Below are positions 33,698-42,453 of a DNA stretch of 64,000 nucleotides, piece after piece. The notes under the pieces were generated by a model. The model searched no databases. It worked only from the letters and a program-made list of their open reading frames with translations, and was not told where the DNA came from. Origin of the DNA: Guptibacillus algicola. Its GTDB lineage: Bacteria > Bacillota > Bacilli > Bacillales > Guptibacillaceae. A program made the translations under genes and the position numbers. The first letter of the stretch is position 1; every line of letters begins with the position of its first letter. The stretch lies in the NCBI RefSeq assembly GCF_020171805.1, contig NZ_JAIVAF010000004.1, positions 124,001 to 188,000 of the forward strand. The letters run 5' to 3'.

Positions 33698-33819
33698 GTT
33701 TTCGCTGATATATCTCGTATTTCGCCGATATATTTGTTTTTTCGCTGATAAAGTACGAAATTTCGCTGATATATTCTCATTTTCGCCGATATCTGTGAAT
33801 TTCCGCTGATATCCGGCTC
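33698..33819 (+). repeat. Short-period repeat array 2 (CGCTGATA core, 6 units)
   Basis: Six core copies starting at 33705, 33725, 33745, 33766, 33786 and 33806: spacing 20, 20, 21, 20, 20. Units read TTCGC(T/C)GATA plus a variable spacer. The final unit ends GATATCCGGCTCC, almost identical to the end of array 1. It lies between convergent genes, in the same orientation as the other two arrays. Confidence 0.9.
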
Positions 33820-33839
33820 CTAACCAGCAAATCAACACC

Positions 33840-34337
33840 CTACTTCACCTTATAATCCATAATCCACTCCGTATTCTCAAGATAACTCACTTCAACACGC
33901 TCTCCTTTGAAGTCTTCAACGCTCGTTCCTGATTCTGGTGGCAGAGGAAGTTTCTTTCCGTCCATTGTGAGGATAATTAGTCCATCAGAACCTTCCTCTT
34001 TCATAACATCCTCCGGAACTCCTTCAAGGGTTGGGTAGTCTTCAGACATATATGCGGGTAGATCCTGCCAGAATGCAGACGCTCCGTATAATGCAAGCAA
34101 CCCTATTCCAAGTAAGAATACGCGATACATCCCTATTACGATTGCACTGAGATATGGAACCCGTTTAAATCGATTGAACCCTTTCCAGTCTTTCTTAACG
34201 ATAATACTGAAAATAACAAAACATAAGCCCGCACCAGACAATCCGATACCGTACAACGGGAAGATATTCGTAAAGATGCCGAGTGGTACTAGTAAAAAGA
34301 AGAAGATCCCAGCACCGATTAGAAATGATGGTTTCAT
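33840..34337 (-). CDS. Membrane protein of unknown function
   Basis: 165 residues. Two N-terminal hydrophobic helices (GAGIFFFLLVPLGIF and LYGIGLSGAGLCFVIFSI), a basic loop, a third helix (IVIGMYRVFLLGIGLLALYGA), then a hydrophilic C-terminal domain of about 65 residues (DYPTLEGVPEDVMKEEGSDG, VSYLENTEWIMDYKVK) that may lie outside. No family recognised. ATG 34337 after a weak GGGGGAAAA site. Single gene. Confidence 0.65.
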   Translation of the reverse strand: MKPSFLIGAGIFFFLLVPLGIFTNIFPLYGIGLSGAGLCFVIFSIIVKKDWKGFNRFKRVPYLSAIVIGMYRVFLLGIGLLALYGASAFWQDLPAYMSEDYPTLEGVPEDVMKEEGSDGLIILTMDGKKLPLPPESGTSVEDFKGERVEVSYLENTEWIMDYKVK

Positions 34338-34463
34338 AGTGTTTTTCCCCCTTTATGTAACGTATTCGTGCTAGAACACACCATCTAAAACGGTATCACA
34401 CCTCACCTTTTCAGTAATCGAATACACGGTGGTAAATTAATGTAATTTCTATTTCCTCCCCAA

Positions 34464-34495
34464 TAAAAAGATGCTGCCTGGAAAATAGCAGCATC
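34464..34495 (-). terminator. Intrinsic terminator after the Nudix gene
   Basis: Minus-strand GATGCTGC, 10-base loop, GCAGCATC then TTTTTATT, eight bases past the stop codon. Confidence 0.85.
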
Positions 34496-34502
34496 ACTTT
34501 AT

Positions 34503-34943
34503 TTAGCTCATCACTTTTCCAAGTAACTTATCCGTCATTTCAATACTTTTCTTCGTCCAAGGTGGGATCTTTTCGGATGCCTGAATCTCCTCAAAGCTCA
34601 TCCACTTGATCTCTGATATTTCCTCTGTGCTTTTTATGTATGGGGTACCTACAAAGTCTGTACTGAGAAAAACAATATCTAGCACTTGGACATCTTCCAC
34701 TCTAAATGTTGTACTATGAACATATTTCAATTCACCACTAAGCTCAATCCCGATCTCCTCTAACACTTCTCTTTTGATATTTTCCTCTAATACACTTAGG
34801 GAGCTTTCATCGAAATCAACCTTACCGCCGACTAAGGAGTATAATCCTCCAGCGTGTTCTTCCTTTTCACTTCGTCTGATAATGAGATAGTTTCCTTCAT
34901 GGTATATGGCTGCTTCAACGTTCACAATAAAAAAGTTGGCCAT
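34503..34943 (-). CDS. Nudix hydrolase
   Basis: 146 residues. The Nudix box is GGKVDFDESSLSVLEENIKR then EVLEEIGIEL (residues about 38-68), slightly longer than GX5EX7REUXEEXGU because of an insertion between the G and the REVLEEIG half. Such enzymes hydrolyse nucleoside diphosphates linked to another group; MutT-like or ADP-ribose specificity cannot be told. ATG 34943 preceded by AAAGGAGAA; no partner gene. Confidence 0.85.
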   Translation of the reverse strand: MANFFIVNVEAAIYHEGNYLIIRRSEKEEHAGGLYSLVGGKVDFDESSLSVLEENIKREVLEEIGIELSGELKYVHSTTFRVEDVQVLDIVFLSTDFVGTPYIKSTEEISEIKWMSFEEIQASEKIPPWTKKSIEMTDKLLGKVMS

Positions 34944-34998
34944 AACATTTCTCCTTTTGCTATTAAGTTAGTAATCTGGCTAATTCAATTTTTAAAGT

Positions 34999-35259
34999 TT
35001 AACTCCGGATCATTGCCTCTATCTTCTCTATAATAGCACGTTGGTTCGTATACAAAATATACGTATCCTTTCTTGTTTTCACTATAATTCGTTCAGGAAG
35101 AGCAAAAGGGTAACCGATTCTATACCCATACTCGCTCTCCTCCTCATAGGTATCCTCAAAATAAACTTCAACGAGCTCTGATTTAGGAATGGTCACTGTA
35201 GAAAAGAGCCATTTAATTATTACATTCTCATTTGTTTCTTTTACCCTAATTCCTAACAT
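34999..35259 (-). CDS. SunI/YnzG-type small PH-domain protein
   Basis: 86 residues. The pattern MLGIRVKETNENVIIKWLFSTVTIPKSELVEVYFEDTY ... IRIGYPFALPERIIVKTRKDTYILYTNQRAIIEKIEAMI matches the bacterial PH-like family that includes SunI/YnzG (sublancin immunity related). No bacteriocin genes are nearby, so an immunity role is not supported. The frame extends to 35322; GGAGGGCG is placed for ATG 35259. Confidence 0.6.
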   Translation of the reverse strand: MLGIRVKETNENVIIKWLFSTVTIPKSELVEVYFEDTYEEESEYGYRIGYPFALPERIIVKTRKDTYILYTNQRAIIEKIEAMIRS

Positions 35260-35335
35260 GATCGCCCTCCAAGAACTTTGGTCATCGGTATACGTACGTT
35301 TGTTAAGCCTTGAACGTTTCAACTCTGGAGGCTGA

Positions 35336-36631
35336 CTAGTTCAATACATACTTCCTTTTCTCTTCATCATCAACCCTCTTTGCCTCCACCTTCTTCTCCT
35401 GTATCCGCTTATCCACCTTCAAAAACAACAGTAAGCCTACACCACCAAAGAGAACGTATTTCAGTCCCATCACCCAGGCCGGCACAAATCCACCGATAAT
35501 AATATCGATCGCTGCGACCAGCATCGCGATGTAGAACACCATTTGATGAATTGCAAGATAAGAACTCCTCGCATGATCTGGCGTTAAGTCTCCTAACATC
35601 GCCTGGCGAACAGGGATGTACATGAGTTCACCAATTGTGACGACCACCATAACAGCGATCAACACCCATGGTAGTTGAAACATCGTAAAGAGCGCATAAC
35701 CGATCGTGTAAATCGATAACCCGACCAATAGCACTGTTTTATTGCTCCATCGCTTCACGAGCCAAGTGATTAAACCAGCTGCGAATACCACTAGGAACGT
35801 ATTCTCTGAACGCAAGATTCCGAGCATCAGGACGCCATCCACATCAATCTCCCACTGTCTAAAGGAAATAAGAGATTGAGAGGTGATTTCTTCAGCAAAG
35901 TGAATCGCGAGAAAATTCGTAAGCTGTTCTTCTAAAGATAGAATGAGAATACCAGCGAAAAGAAACATCATGAATACACGATCCCGGAAAACAACTTTAT
36001 AGTTGTTCCAGATCGAACCTTTTTCATTCTTCGTTTTGTCCGATTTAGATGGTTCGATTATGTAAGATTCTGTGATGAAGAGTTGTGTGATGACTGCTGA
36101 GAGGAATGAAACGGTCGCAATCACAAGGAATAGCTGAAACAAGTATTCATAGAAGAAGATCGCACCGATAATACCAGCGATACCTGAAGACATATTTCCT
36201 ATCCAATATAATAGTGTAAACACATACCGGCGATTTTCTGAATTCGTCACATCGAGGACCATCGCTTGTGATACCGGTCCGAGCACACCACCGAAAAACA
36301 TTGAGAAAATGAACACAACGTACGTCAAATAAGGAGCATCAAGCCACGGGGAGTTTAAGAATGCGATGATAAAAAACGCAACTCCCGTTCCAAGTTCCGA
36401 GCCCACCATCAATTGTTTTCGACCGATGCGATCCGAGAAAAACCCCCCGATCATTCCACCCGCAACACCGATAAAAACGAGGCTTACGAGCATGAAGCCT
36501 GTCACGGTCTGTCCTACTTTTTGCGCAAAATAAACGGTCAAAAACGGCATGACCATCATCGTAGCAAACGTGGTGAAAAACTGAGTGATGATCCGAATTT
36601 TGATATTATAATGCAAATCTTTAAAAGCCAA
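35336..36631 (-). CDS. MFS transporter
   Basis: 431 residues with about 12 hydrophobic helices. Loop 2-3 has GGFFSDRIGRKQLMVGSELG, the MFS signature. The central cytosolic loop between helices 6 and 7 is short (YIIEPSKSDKTKNEKG). It most resembles multidrug/antiport-type exporters such as MDR homologues of B. subtilis YttB/YcxA kind. Start TTG 36631 after GGGGGTGAGGAAA; the frame to 36712 overlaps the upstream TetR gene. It follows that gene by 13 bases, so both are in one operon under TetR control. Confidence 0.85.
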   Translation of the reverse strand: MAFKDLHYNIKIRIITQFFTTFATMMVMPFLTVYFAQKVGQTVTGFMLVSLVFIGVAGGMIGGFFSDRIGRKQLMVGSELGTGVAFFIIAFLNSPWLDAPYLTYVVFIFSMFFGGVLGPVSQAMVLDVTNSENRRYVFTLLYWIGNMSSGIAGIIGAIFFYEYLFQLFLVIATVSFLSAVITQLFITESYIIEPSKSDKTKNEKGSIWNNYKVVFRDRVFMMFLFAGILILSLEEQLTNFLAIHFAEEITSQSLISFRQWEIDVDGVLMLGILRSENTFLVVFAAGLITWLVKRWSNKTVLLVGLSIYTIGYALFTMFQLPWVLIAVMVVVTIGELMYIPVRQAMLGDLTPDHARSSYLAIHQMVFYIAMLVAAIDIIIGGFVPAWVMGLKYVLFGGVGLLLFLKVDKRIQEKKVEAKRVDDEEKRKYVLN

Positions 36632-36644
36632 TTTCCTCACCCCC

Positions 36645-37232
36645 TCACTGTTTTGGGCCAAATAACAATAACGCGTGTCGAATATACATATCCCATCGGC
36701 TTCTCTCTTCATAGCTATCGATACGTGTTAACCGAACACCGTTAATGAATGCAAGATATGTGTCTGTAACATCATCCGGATGTAGTTCAATGAGATCTCC
36801 CACTTCTTGACCTTTTAAAATAAGAGGTCGAAGCGCATCTCTGAGCTGTAAAGAAAACTGATCTAATTCGATGAACAGTTCGTGAAACCGATCTGGCTGT
36901 CCGATTACGTACTGAATCATTCGCGAATATGTCGCCTGTTGAGCAAAGAATTGAAAATGAGCGGATATAAGCTCTCTTAGCTGTGCCACCGGCTCTTCTG
37001 TTGGCTCTGGTGAAGCCAGCATTACTCGTTTAATCTCTTCTAACGGTTCAAGCACCGCAGCTTTGAAAAGCTCGTCTTTATTCTCAAAATACGTAAAAAC
37101 CGTTCCAAAACTAACACCAGCTTCATTTGCGATGTCTTTAATCGTAGCCTTCGAGTAACCGTTTTGAGAAAACATCTGAATCGCAGCTTCTAGTATACGT
37201 GCTCGCTTTTCTTCCGACTTCGGTAAAGCCAT
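36645..37232 (-). CDS. TetR family transcriptional regulator
   Basis: 195 residues. N-terminal helix-turn-helix: RARILEAAIQMFSQNGYSKATIKDIANEAGVSFGTVFTYFENKDELFKA (residues about 9-57), the standard TetR signature. The C-terminal ligand domain has no recognisable specificity. It is followed by the MFS gene 13 bases later and preceded by an 18-base perfect palindrome, so it probably represses both itself and the exporter. Confidence 0.9.
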   Translation of the reverse strand: MALPKSEEKRARILEAAIQMFSQNGYSKATIKDIANEAGVSFGTVFTYFENKDELFKAAVLEPLEEIKRVMLASPEPTEEPVAQLRELISAHFQFFAQQATYSRMIQYVIGQPDRFHELFIELDQFSLQLRDALRPLILKGQEVGDLIELHPDDVTDTYLAFINGVRLTRIDSYEERSRWDMYIRHALLLFGPKQ

Positions 37233-37269
37233 GTGATCCCCCTCCTTATTTCTAGTGATTACTTTTAAT

Positions 37270-37287
37270 TGATTGATTAATCAATCA
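37270..37287. promoter_or_regulatory. TetR-type palindromic operator
   Basis: TGATTGATTAATCAATCA is a perfect 18-base palindrome, 38 bases upstream of the TetR start codon, the usual place of a self-repression site. It lies between the regulator and the oppositely ending N-demethylase operon. Confidence 0.75.
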
Positions 37288-37337
37288 TTATTATAACGAA
37301 CTAACATTCACATGTAAACAATTTACATGGAATACTT

Positions 37338-38306
37338 TTACTTTTCGCTACCATCCTGTTCCACATCAATCGCGATGTCCCCGACTCCTCTCGATACACA
37401 CGAAAGCATCTTACTCTTCTTCTCTTGTTCCGTTAAAAAAGAATCGCTGTGGAGCACCTCACCTTCGCAAAGAGTGACTTCGCATGATCCACATATCCCC
37501 ATTCTGCAGGCATAAGGAATGGAATACCCTTCGTTTCGTAACCTCTCTAATAAGCTTTCATTTTCTTTTACAAATACAAGGTCTTTTCCATTAACCGATA
37601 CACAAAAAGGCTTCGGATCTCGAATTACAAGTGCTGGTCTAAATCGCTCTTCATGTACGACACGTTGAGGAAAATGCAGCTCCTTCGTTGAATCGTTTAA
37701 CATCTCCATAAACGACTTAGGGCCACACATATACACATGTGTACCTACCTTCCTATTCCGTAACGCTTCTTTTAGCTTCTTCCTCTTTTCTTCGCGAGAC
37801 CCAAGGTAAACGTACGCCTGTTTCGAGTACTTATTCGTAATTTCTTCATGAAACGGACAGTTTTCCACATGTGGAGCGGCATAATGAAGTTCAAACGTTT
37901 TCCCCAGTGTGGATAAGTAAGACATCATCGACAAAAATGGGGTGATTCCGATTCCAGCAGCGAAAAAGAGGTAGTGCTGTGCTTCAAGATGAACGGGAAA
38001 GTAATTATCTGGACCAGAAACCTCAATGATGTCACCAACCTCAAGCTGTTCATGAAGATAACGCGAACCGCCCTGCTCAGAACCTAGATTTTTCACAGCA
38101 ATCTTATATTCATTTTTCATATCGAGAGGATTATTGATAAGAGAGTACTGTCGATTTCCCATAGGGAGATGAAGCGTGAGATGCGCTCCAGCCCCAAACT
38201 GTTCGAGGGTAGCTGTGTTAGAAGAGAGTGTGAATGCCTTAATCGTAGGTGTCACTTGTTCCATCTTCTCTACTCGTACTACATATCGATCATTCATTTT
38301 TTTCAC
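37338..38306 (-). CDS. Flavin/2Fe-2S oxidoreductase of the phthalate dioxygenase reductase type
   Basis: 322 residues in three domains: FMN/FAD-binding barrel with RQYSLINNP (about 50-60), NAD-binding half with FAAGIGITPFLSM (about 113-125) and YMCGPKSFM (about 198), and a C-terminal plant-type 2Fe-2S domain with YACRMGICGSCEVTL and a distant MLSCVS (four cysteine ligands). It moves electrons from NAD(P)H to a partner oxygenase. It is the last gene of a three-gene operon with the DUF3445 haem protein and the DmmA-type subunit; its ATG overlaps the previous stop by four bases. Confidence 0.9.
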   Translation of the reverse strand: MKKMNDRYVVRVEKMEQVTPTIKAFTLSSNTATLEQFGAGAHLTLHLPMGNRQYSLINNPLDMKNEYKIAVKNLGSEQGGSRYLHEQLEVGDIIEVSGPDNYFPVHLEAQHYLFFAAGIGITPFLSMMSYLSTLGKTFELHYAAPHVENCPFHEEITNKYSKQAYVYLGSREEKRKKLKEALRNRKVGTHVYMCGPKSFMEMLNDSTKELHFPQRVVHEERFRPALVIRDPKPFCVSVNGKDLVFVKENESLLERLRNEGYSIPYACRMGICGSCEVTLCEGEVLHSDSFLTEQEKKSKMLSCVSRGVGDIAIDVEQDGSEK

Positions 38307-38752
38307 CCTTTACCATCAGTTTCTTTGAATACAGGATAAGCGAGACTCGCTCTATGATAAGTTGAATAATGCTCTGAAGGCTCTAGCTGTTGAAGGCAGT
38401 TTTCACAAATGAAGCTCTCATCGCTCCCTATGATAGTAATGTGATGACACTGCGAGCAAAAAGCCCTACTTTCTTGAGAGGAATCTATGAAAATATCATC
38501 TCTCGAGTACCCTGCCGAAACGGCTACACGTTCGATTCCAAGCGTTCCTTCTCCGAAGATAATGAGTCCCCTTCCTATAGGTTGATTTGATACCAACTCT
38601 TTTCCAATCAGGACATCAAGACTAGCCATTACCTCAAGCTGAACACTTTTCCCTCTATTTTGTAACTCACGTTGCATGCGTAATGCTTTCTCTTCATGCT
38701 TTTTATCTGTAATAACCAGCACGTGACGATACTTCTCGAGGCCTTCCTTCAT
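38303..38752 (-). CDS. DmmA-family subunit of an N-demethylase/amine monooxygenase
   Basis: 149 residues. N-terminal Rossmann-like part (HVLVITDKKHEEKALRMQRELQNRG, RGLIIFGEG) and a C-terminal zinc-ribbon-like segment CSQCHHITIIGSDESFICENCLQQL, ending in DHYSTYHRA-type sequence (here EHYSTYHRASLAYP). This matches the family annotated as dimethylamine monooxygenase subunit DmmA. It sits between the DUF3445 gene and the reductase, overlapping both by four bases, a strong sign of one complex. Confidence 0.75.
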   Translation of the reverse strand: MKEGLEKYRHVLVITDKKHEEKALRMQRELQNRGKSVQLEVMASLDVLIGKELVSNQPIGRGLIIFGEGTLGIERVAVSAGYSRDDIFIDSSQESRAFCSQCHHITIIGSDESFICENCLQQLEPSEHYSTYHRASLAYPVFKETDGKG

Positions 38753-39702
38753 CTTTCAATCTTCCTTTGCGTTAATGCTCTTTCAAGAAAAGTCATCAAC
38801 TCACGCTTATACAAGGAAATTCCCTTATAGTCAGCTATCTCTTTAGGCAGAGTTTTTACGTTCGTGTAAAACTTCTTGAGCCATTCATCATTTGAAATTA
38901 ATTCGTTAAGTGGGAGCAAATAGGTATGAATCGAAAAGAGAATGTCGTTCGTCACTGGCAATCGATATAACCTCTGAACTTCAACGCGTAAATTTACCAA
39001 TTCACCAGCATTCGCTTCTGTTACGTTATACCGAAGCTTCCCCCAGTCTGAATAAGTCTCAAGTGGGGTATCCAGCTTATTTGTTATGGTAACAGACCAA
39101 TTTTTTCGTTCCCAAGCTGAGTTTGGACGAATCCTCGTGATGAATCGCTCTACTTTTTCAATAAAGCGATTGTCCGTTATCCCGGGAACTGGCGTATGAA
39201 TCGCCTTAAACTCCATACCAAGGACAAACGTTAACGACCAATTTGAAGGAAAGCATAGCTGTCCCGCTTCTAAGAACAGTCCATCGTGCCGATCTCCCAT
39301 GATGATCAAATCTTCCTGAACATGCCGACCTGCTAGATCGAGAGGCTCTACTTCTATCGAAGATGAATCTTTAAAGGAGAACGATTCAACTTCCCGAAGC
39401 AAATGGTTCGTAAATTGATATGCATTCCCTCGCTGTTCGAGAGTGAAATACTGTGGTTCGCATGTTGATAACTCTTTGAATACAAGCAAAAGAACTTCCC
39501 ACTGCGCTTCAAGAGAAAGAGGTAACGCGCGAAAGCAACGTTCATGATTTTGGTTTAGCAGATTCCGTTTCAATTTCACTTCTTCTATGTAATGACTTGA
39601 AACAGCTACTGATCTTGCTGGATCTAGCAGTATGGAATTATTAGAATAAGCATAGCTATCTTTTGTAAATGGAAATGGGAACTCTTTTGAAGAATTGCTC
39701 AT
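38749..39702 (-). CDS. Haem-dependent oxidative N-demethylase-like protein (DUF3445/HODM alpha)
   Basis: 317 residues of the DUF3445 (HODM_asu-like) family. Family landmarks: RNLLNQNHERCFRALPLSLEAQWEVL, LQEDLIIM-type (here HVQEDLIIM), WSLTFVLGMEFKAIHTPVPGI, and WSVTITNKLDTP. Characterised relatives use haem and electrons from a reductase to remove N-methyl groups as formaldehyde. First gene of the operon; GTAGGTGA is best placed for ATG 39702, 15 bases inside the longer frame. The natural substrate is unknown. A folate-dependent GcvT-type DmmD partner is not seen in this window. Confidence 0.78.
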   Translation of the reverse strand: MSNSSKEFPFPFTKDSYAYSNNSILLDPARSVAVSSHYIEEVKLKRNLLNQNHERCFRALPLSLEAQWEVLLLVFKELSTCEPQYFTLEQRGNAYQFTNHLLREVESFSFKDSSSIEVEPLDLAGRHVQEDLIIMGDRHDGLFLEAGQLCFPSNWSLTFVLGMEFKAIHTPVPGITDNRFIEKVERFITRIRPNSAWERKNWSVTITNKLDTPLETYSDWGKLRYNVTEANAGELVNLRVEVQRLYRLPVTNDILFSIHTYLLPLNELISNDEWLKKFYTNVKTLPKEIADYKGISLYKRELMTFLERALTQRKIER

Positions 39703-39791
39703 GAAATCACCTACCATAGATAATGATAGTCATACTCTTCCATATCGCAACCGTGTATTCCTTTTGAAAGCGATTAACCTTCTATTACTGT

Positions 39792-39968
39792 ATCGCTGAT
39801 AAAAATGAAATTTCGCTGATAACCGTGCCTTTTTCGCTGATATACTCAGAATAGCGCTGATAAATCGCTATTTCCGCCGATATATTCAAAATCCCGCTGA
39901 TAAACCGCTTTTTTCCGCTGATATACTCAAAATCCCGCTGATAAATCGCCATTTCCGCCGATATAAGC
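39792..39968 (+). repeat. Short-period repeat array 3 (CGCTGATA core, 9 units)
   Basis: Nine core copies starting at 39796, 39816, 39837, 39857, 39877, 39897, 39918, 39938 and 39958: spacing 20 or 21. Units alternate between TTTTTCGCTGATA and ATCCCGCTGATAAA forms, and two nearly identical 41-base double units occur in tandem. The last unit is CCGATATAAGCCCC. It lies upstream of the N-demethylase operon and downstream of the aldehyde dehydrogenase terminator, orientation as in arrays 1 and 2. Confidence 0.9.
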
Positions 39969-39991
39969 CCCTATACCCCCTCTCTCCCTAA

Positions 39992-40023
39992 TAAAAAAGA
40001 TCAGCTACTAAAAGTAGCTGACC
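39992..40023 (-). terminator. Intrinsic terminator after the aldehyde dehydrogenase gene
   Basis: Minus-strand GGTCAGCTACT, short loop, AGTAGCTGATC then TTTTTT. A near-perfect 11-pair stem 19 bases past the stop codon. Confidence 0.88.
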
Positions 40024-40041
40024 TCACTATCAATCTCTTTA

Positions 40042-41466
40042 TTAAGCTGGGTACCCGAGAATAGCTTTTTTCTCTAGATATTCTTCTATACCATAATCGC
40101 CCCACTCACGGCCGATTCCGGACTGTTTGTAGCCTCCGAATGGTGCCGCAGGGTCGAGTTCTGCATTGTTCACCTTGATTCGGCCTGCACGGATACTAGT
40201 TGCCACTTTACGTAGCGTATCTCCGTCATTACCGAATACATAGCCTGCTAAACCATATACAGTGTCGTTAGCGATTTCGATCGCTTCATCGATCGTTTCA
40301 TACGTCAGGACGCACATCACTGGACCGAAGATTTCTTCCTGTGCAATAACCATATCATTCTTCACATCAGTGAAGATGGTTGGTTTCGCGTAATAACCTT
40401 TATCGAGACCCTCTGGCTTACCTGTGCCACCAGCGAGGAGTGTCGCACCTTCATCGATTCCTTTTTGGATATACGATTGAACCGTATTCCACTGTTTCTC
40501 TGAAACGAGTGGTCCGACGTAATTCTTCCCTTGAGGATCACCTACCGGGAACTTCGGTAATACATTTTTAAGCGCTTCTTCAAATTCTTCCTTCATTGAA
40601 GCTGGGATGAGCGTTCTTGTCGCTGCGGAACACACCTGGCCGGTATTCGTCGCGATGTGACTGACAGCTGCTTTTGCTGCTTTCTCTACATCAGCATCTT
40701 CTAGAACGACAAGTGGCGATTTTCCTCCAAGTTCAAGCGCAACGTTCTTAATCGTTTCAGATGCGTTCTTCATTACCTTTTCACCTACTGCTGCTGAACC
40801 TGTAAAGGATACGAAGTCGATATCAGGGTGAGAACTTATGCCATCCCCGATTGTTTCACCAGTACCATTTACTAGGTTGAACACGCCTTTCGGGACACCG
40901 ACTTTATCAAAAATTTCAGTCAAGATGATCGCTGCAAACGGCGTTAATTCTGCTGGCTTCAGTACAACCGGGCTTCCTGCAGCGAATGCACTCGCGATTT
41001 TCGTTGACGTTTGATTCGTTGGGAAGTTCCACGGCGTAATAAGTCCGCTAACACCGACAGGTTCTTTTACAACAGTGTGATCGCCACGATCTTCGGAGAA
41101 CGTGAAGTCTTTAAGGACTTTCGCCGCTTCAGAAAAGTGGTTATAGCCCATGTTGTAGTGAACGTTTTCTGAAATCTTACGTGGAGAGCCAAGCTCCTCT
41201 GTGATTACGTCGATAATTTCTTCTTTACGATTCGCATATTCTTCTGCGATTTTCTCTAGCATCTCTACGCGTTCTTCTCTACTTGTCTGTGAGAATGACG
41301 GAAATGCAGCTCGTGCGGCAGCTACCGCTTTATCTAAATCTTCTTTTGTTCCTAAGCTAATCTTTCCGATGACTTCTTCAGTAGCAGGATTAATCACCTC
41401 ATGTGTTTCTGAACCAGTAGATTCAATCCATTCACCGTTAATGTAATGTTTTAGATGGTTACGCAT
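40042..41466 (-). CDS. Aldehyde dehydrogenase
   Basis: 474 residues. Nucleophile Cys in [11 protein letters not shown] (about 280), general-base Glu in [13 protein letters not shown] (about 245), NAD motif FTGSAAVGE, and [14 protein letters not shown]. It oxidises an aldehyde to the acid with NAD(P)+. Substrate not determined; relatives include many broad-specificity ALDHs. ATG 41466 ([13 protein letters not shown]) has AAAGGAG upstream; the frame to 41490 adds an unlikely extension. Divergent from an SDR gene; terminator directly after it. Confidence 0.93.
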   Translation of the reverse strand: MRNHLKHYINGEWIESTGSETHEVINPATEEVIGKISLGTKEDLDKAVAAARAAFPSFSQTSREERVEMLEKIAEEYANRKEEIIDVITEELGSPRKISENVHYNMGYNHFSEAAKVLKDFTFSEDRGDHTVVKEPVGVSGLITPWNFPTNQTSTKIASAFAAGSPVVLKPAELTPFAAIILTEIFDKVGVPKGVFNLVNGTGETIGDGISSHPDIDFVSFTGSAAVGEKVMKNASETIKNVALELGGKSPLVVLEDADVEKAAKAAVSHIATNTGQVCSAATRTLIPASMKEEFEEALKNVLPKFPVGDPQGKNYVGPLVSEKQWNTVQSYIQKGIDEGATLLAGGTGKPEGLDKGYYAKPTIFTDVKNDMVIAQEEIFGPVMCVLTYETIDEAIEIANDTVYGLAGYVFGNDGDTLRKVATSIRAGRIKVNNAELDPAAPFGGYKQSGIGREWGDYGIEEYLEKKAILGYPA

Positions 41467-41670
41467 GATGTAAAAAACTCCTTTAGTCAATCAGATTTGG
41501 AACGTTACATTTCCAGTTTTTTGCTTTTCTGTTTACACCATGACTGTTTCCGCTCAGAGCAAAGTTCAAACATGGTGATGTTTTTTCAAGCCGTAAAACC
41601 CTTTTCTTTGCTTCTCTCCTCGACTAACACTACACTAAAAGATAGGAAAACTTTGAGAGGATGATGTGAA

Positions 41671-42393
41671 ATGGGACAAGAAATCAAAGGTAAAACGGCG
41701 ATCGTAACCGGTGCAGGAAGCGGAATCGGTCGTTCGACTGCACTTGAACTCGCAAAAGAAGGCGTTAACGTTGGATTGATCGCGCGAACTGAAAGCAAGC
41801 TTAACGAAGTAGCTAAGGAAGTTGAAGAATTTGGGGTAAAAGCAGTTGTTTCACCTGCTGATATCGCAAATCTTGAGGAAGTTGAATACGCAGTAAAGAA
41901 ATTACATGACGAATTAGGCTTTACTGACATCCTGATCAACAATGCCGGAATAGGTGTGTACGGCTCATTCCTAGAACTAGAACCAGATGAATGGAAACGC
42001 GCAATCGAGGTGAACGTATACGGAACTTACCACGTAACCCGAGCAGTCCTACCACAGATGATTGAAAAGGATGCAGGAGACATCATCAACATTTCATCTA
42101 GTAGTGGTCTAAAGGGAACGGCAGGTGCTAGCGCATATAATGCATCGAAGTTTGCCATTCAAGGCATGACAGAAGCACTCATGCAGGAAGTAAGACGTAA
42201 CAACATTCGCGTTTTCACATTAAATCCAAGTCTTGTAGCAACTGAGCTTGCGTTTGGAGATAATCCTGAAAAGAATGATAAAGAGAAGTACATGCAGCCA
42301 GAGGATCTTGCTGAGTACATGGTTGGCCAGTTAAAGTTGCATCCTCGTATTTTTATCAAGCAGTCCCTACAGTGGGCGACGAATCCATTCTAA
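41671..42393 (+). CDS. Short-chain dehydrogenase/reductase (FabG-like)
   Basis: 240 residues. TGAGSGIGRS (NADP(H)-type loop, about 13), ILINNAGIGVYG, ISSSSGLKG (catalytic Ser) and YNASKFA (Tyr, Lys). Closest in form to 3-ketoacyl-ACP reductase-like enzymes of Bacillus (YxxxK with QGMTEALMQEVRRNNIRV). Substrate unknown. ATG follows GAGAGGATG. It ends in a bidirectional terminator shared with the LVIVD gene. Confidence 0.9.
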   Translation: MGQEIKGKTAIVTGAGSGIGRSTALELAKEGVNVGLIARTESKLNEVAKEVEEFGVKAVVSPADIANLEEVEYAVKKLHDELGFTDILINNAGIGVYGSFLELEPDEWKRAIEVNVYGTYHVTRAVLPQMIEKDAGDIINISSSSGLKGTAGASAYNASKFAIQGMTEALMQEVRRNNIRVFTLNPSLVATELAFGDNPEKNDKEKYMQPEDLAEYMVGQLKLHPRIFIKQSLQWATNPF

Positions 42394-42402
42394 GAGCATT
42401 AA

Positions 42403-42435
42403 AAGGGAACTTCCTTAAATTAAGGAAGTTCCCTT
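42403..42435. terminator. Bidirectional terminator between SDR and LVIVD genes
   Basis: AAGGGAACTTCCTTAA and TTAAGGAAGTTCCCTT are complementary around a one-base centre, with a plus-strand tail of TACTTCTTTG and a minus-strand tail TTTTAATG. It lies nine bases after the SDR stop and 18 bases before the LVIVD stop. Confidence 0.75.
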
Positions 42436-42453
42436 ACTTCTTTGTAAACCAAT

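Noticed and set aside
33536-33838. Two overlapping minus-strand frames through repeat array 2
   Set aside because: Same repetitive peptide content and overlap with the VOC gene; non-coding.
34999-35259. Bacteriocin immunity gene
   Set aside because: Similarity to SunI-type proteins exists but there is no bacteriocin precursor, modification enzyme or exporter beside it.
39792-39968. CRISPR array
   Set aside because: Repeat core is only about 8-10 bases with 10-12 base spacers, far below CRISPR repeat and spacer lengths, and no cas genes are present.
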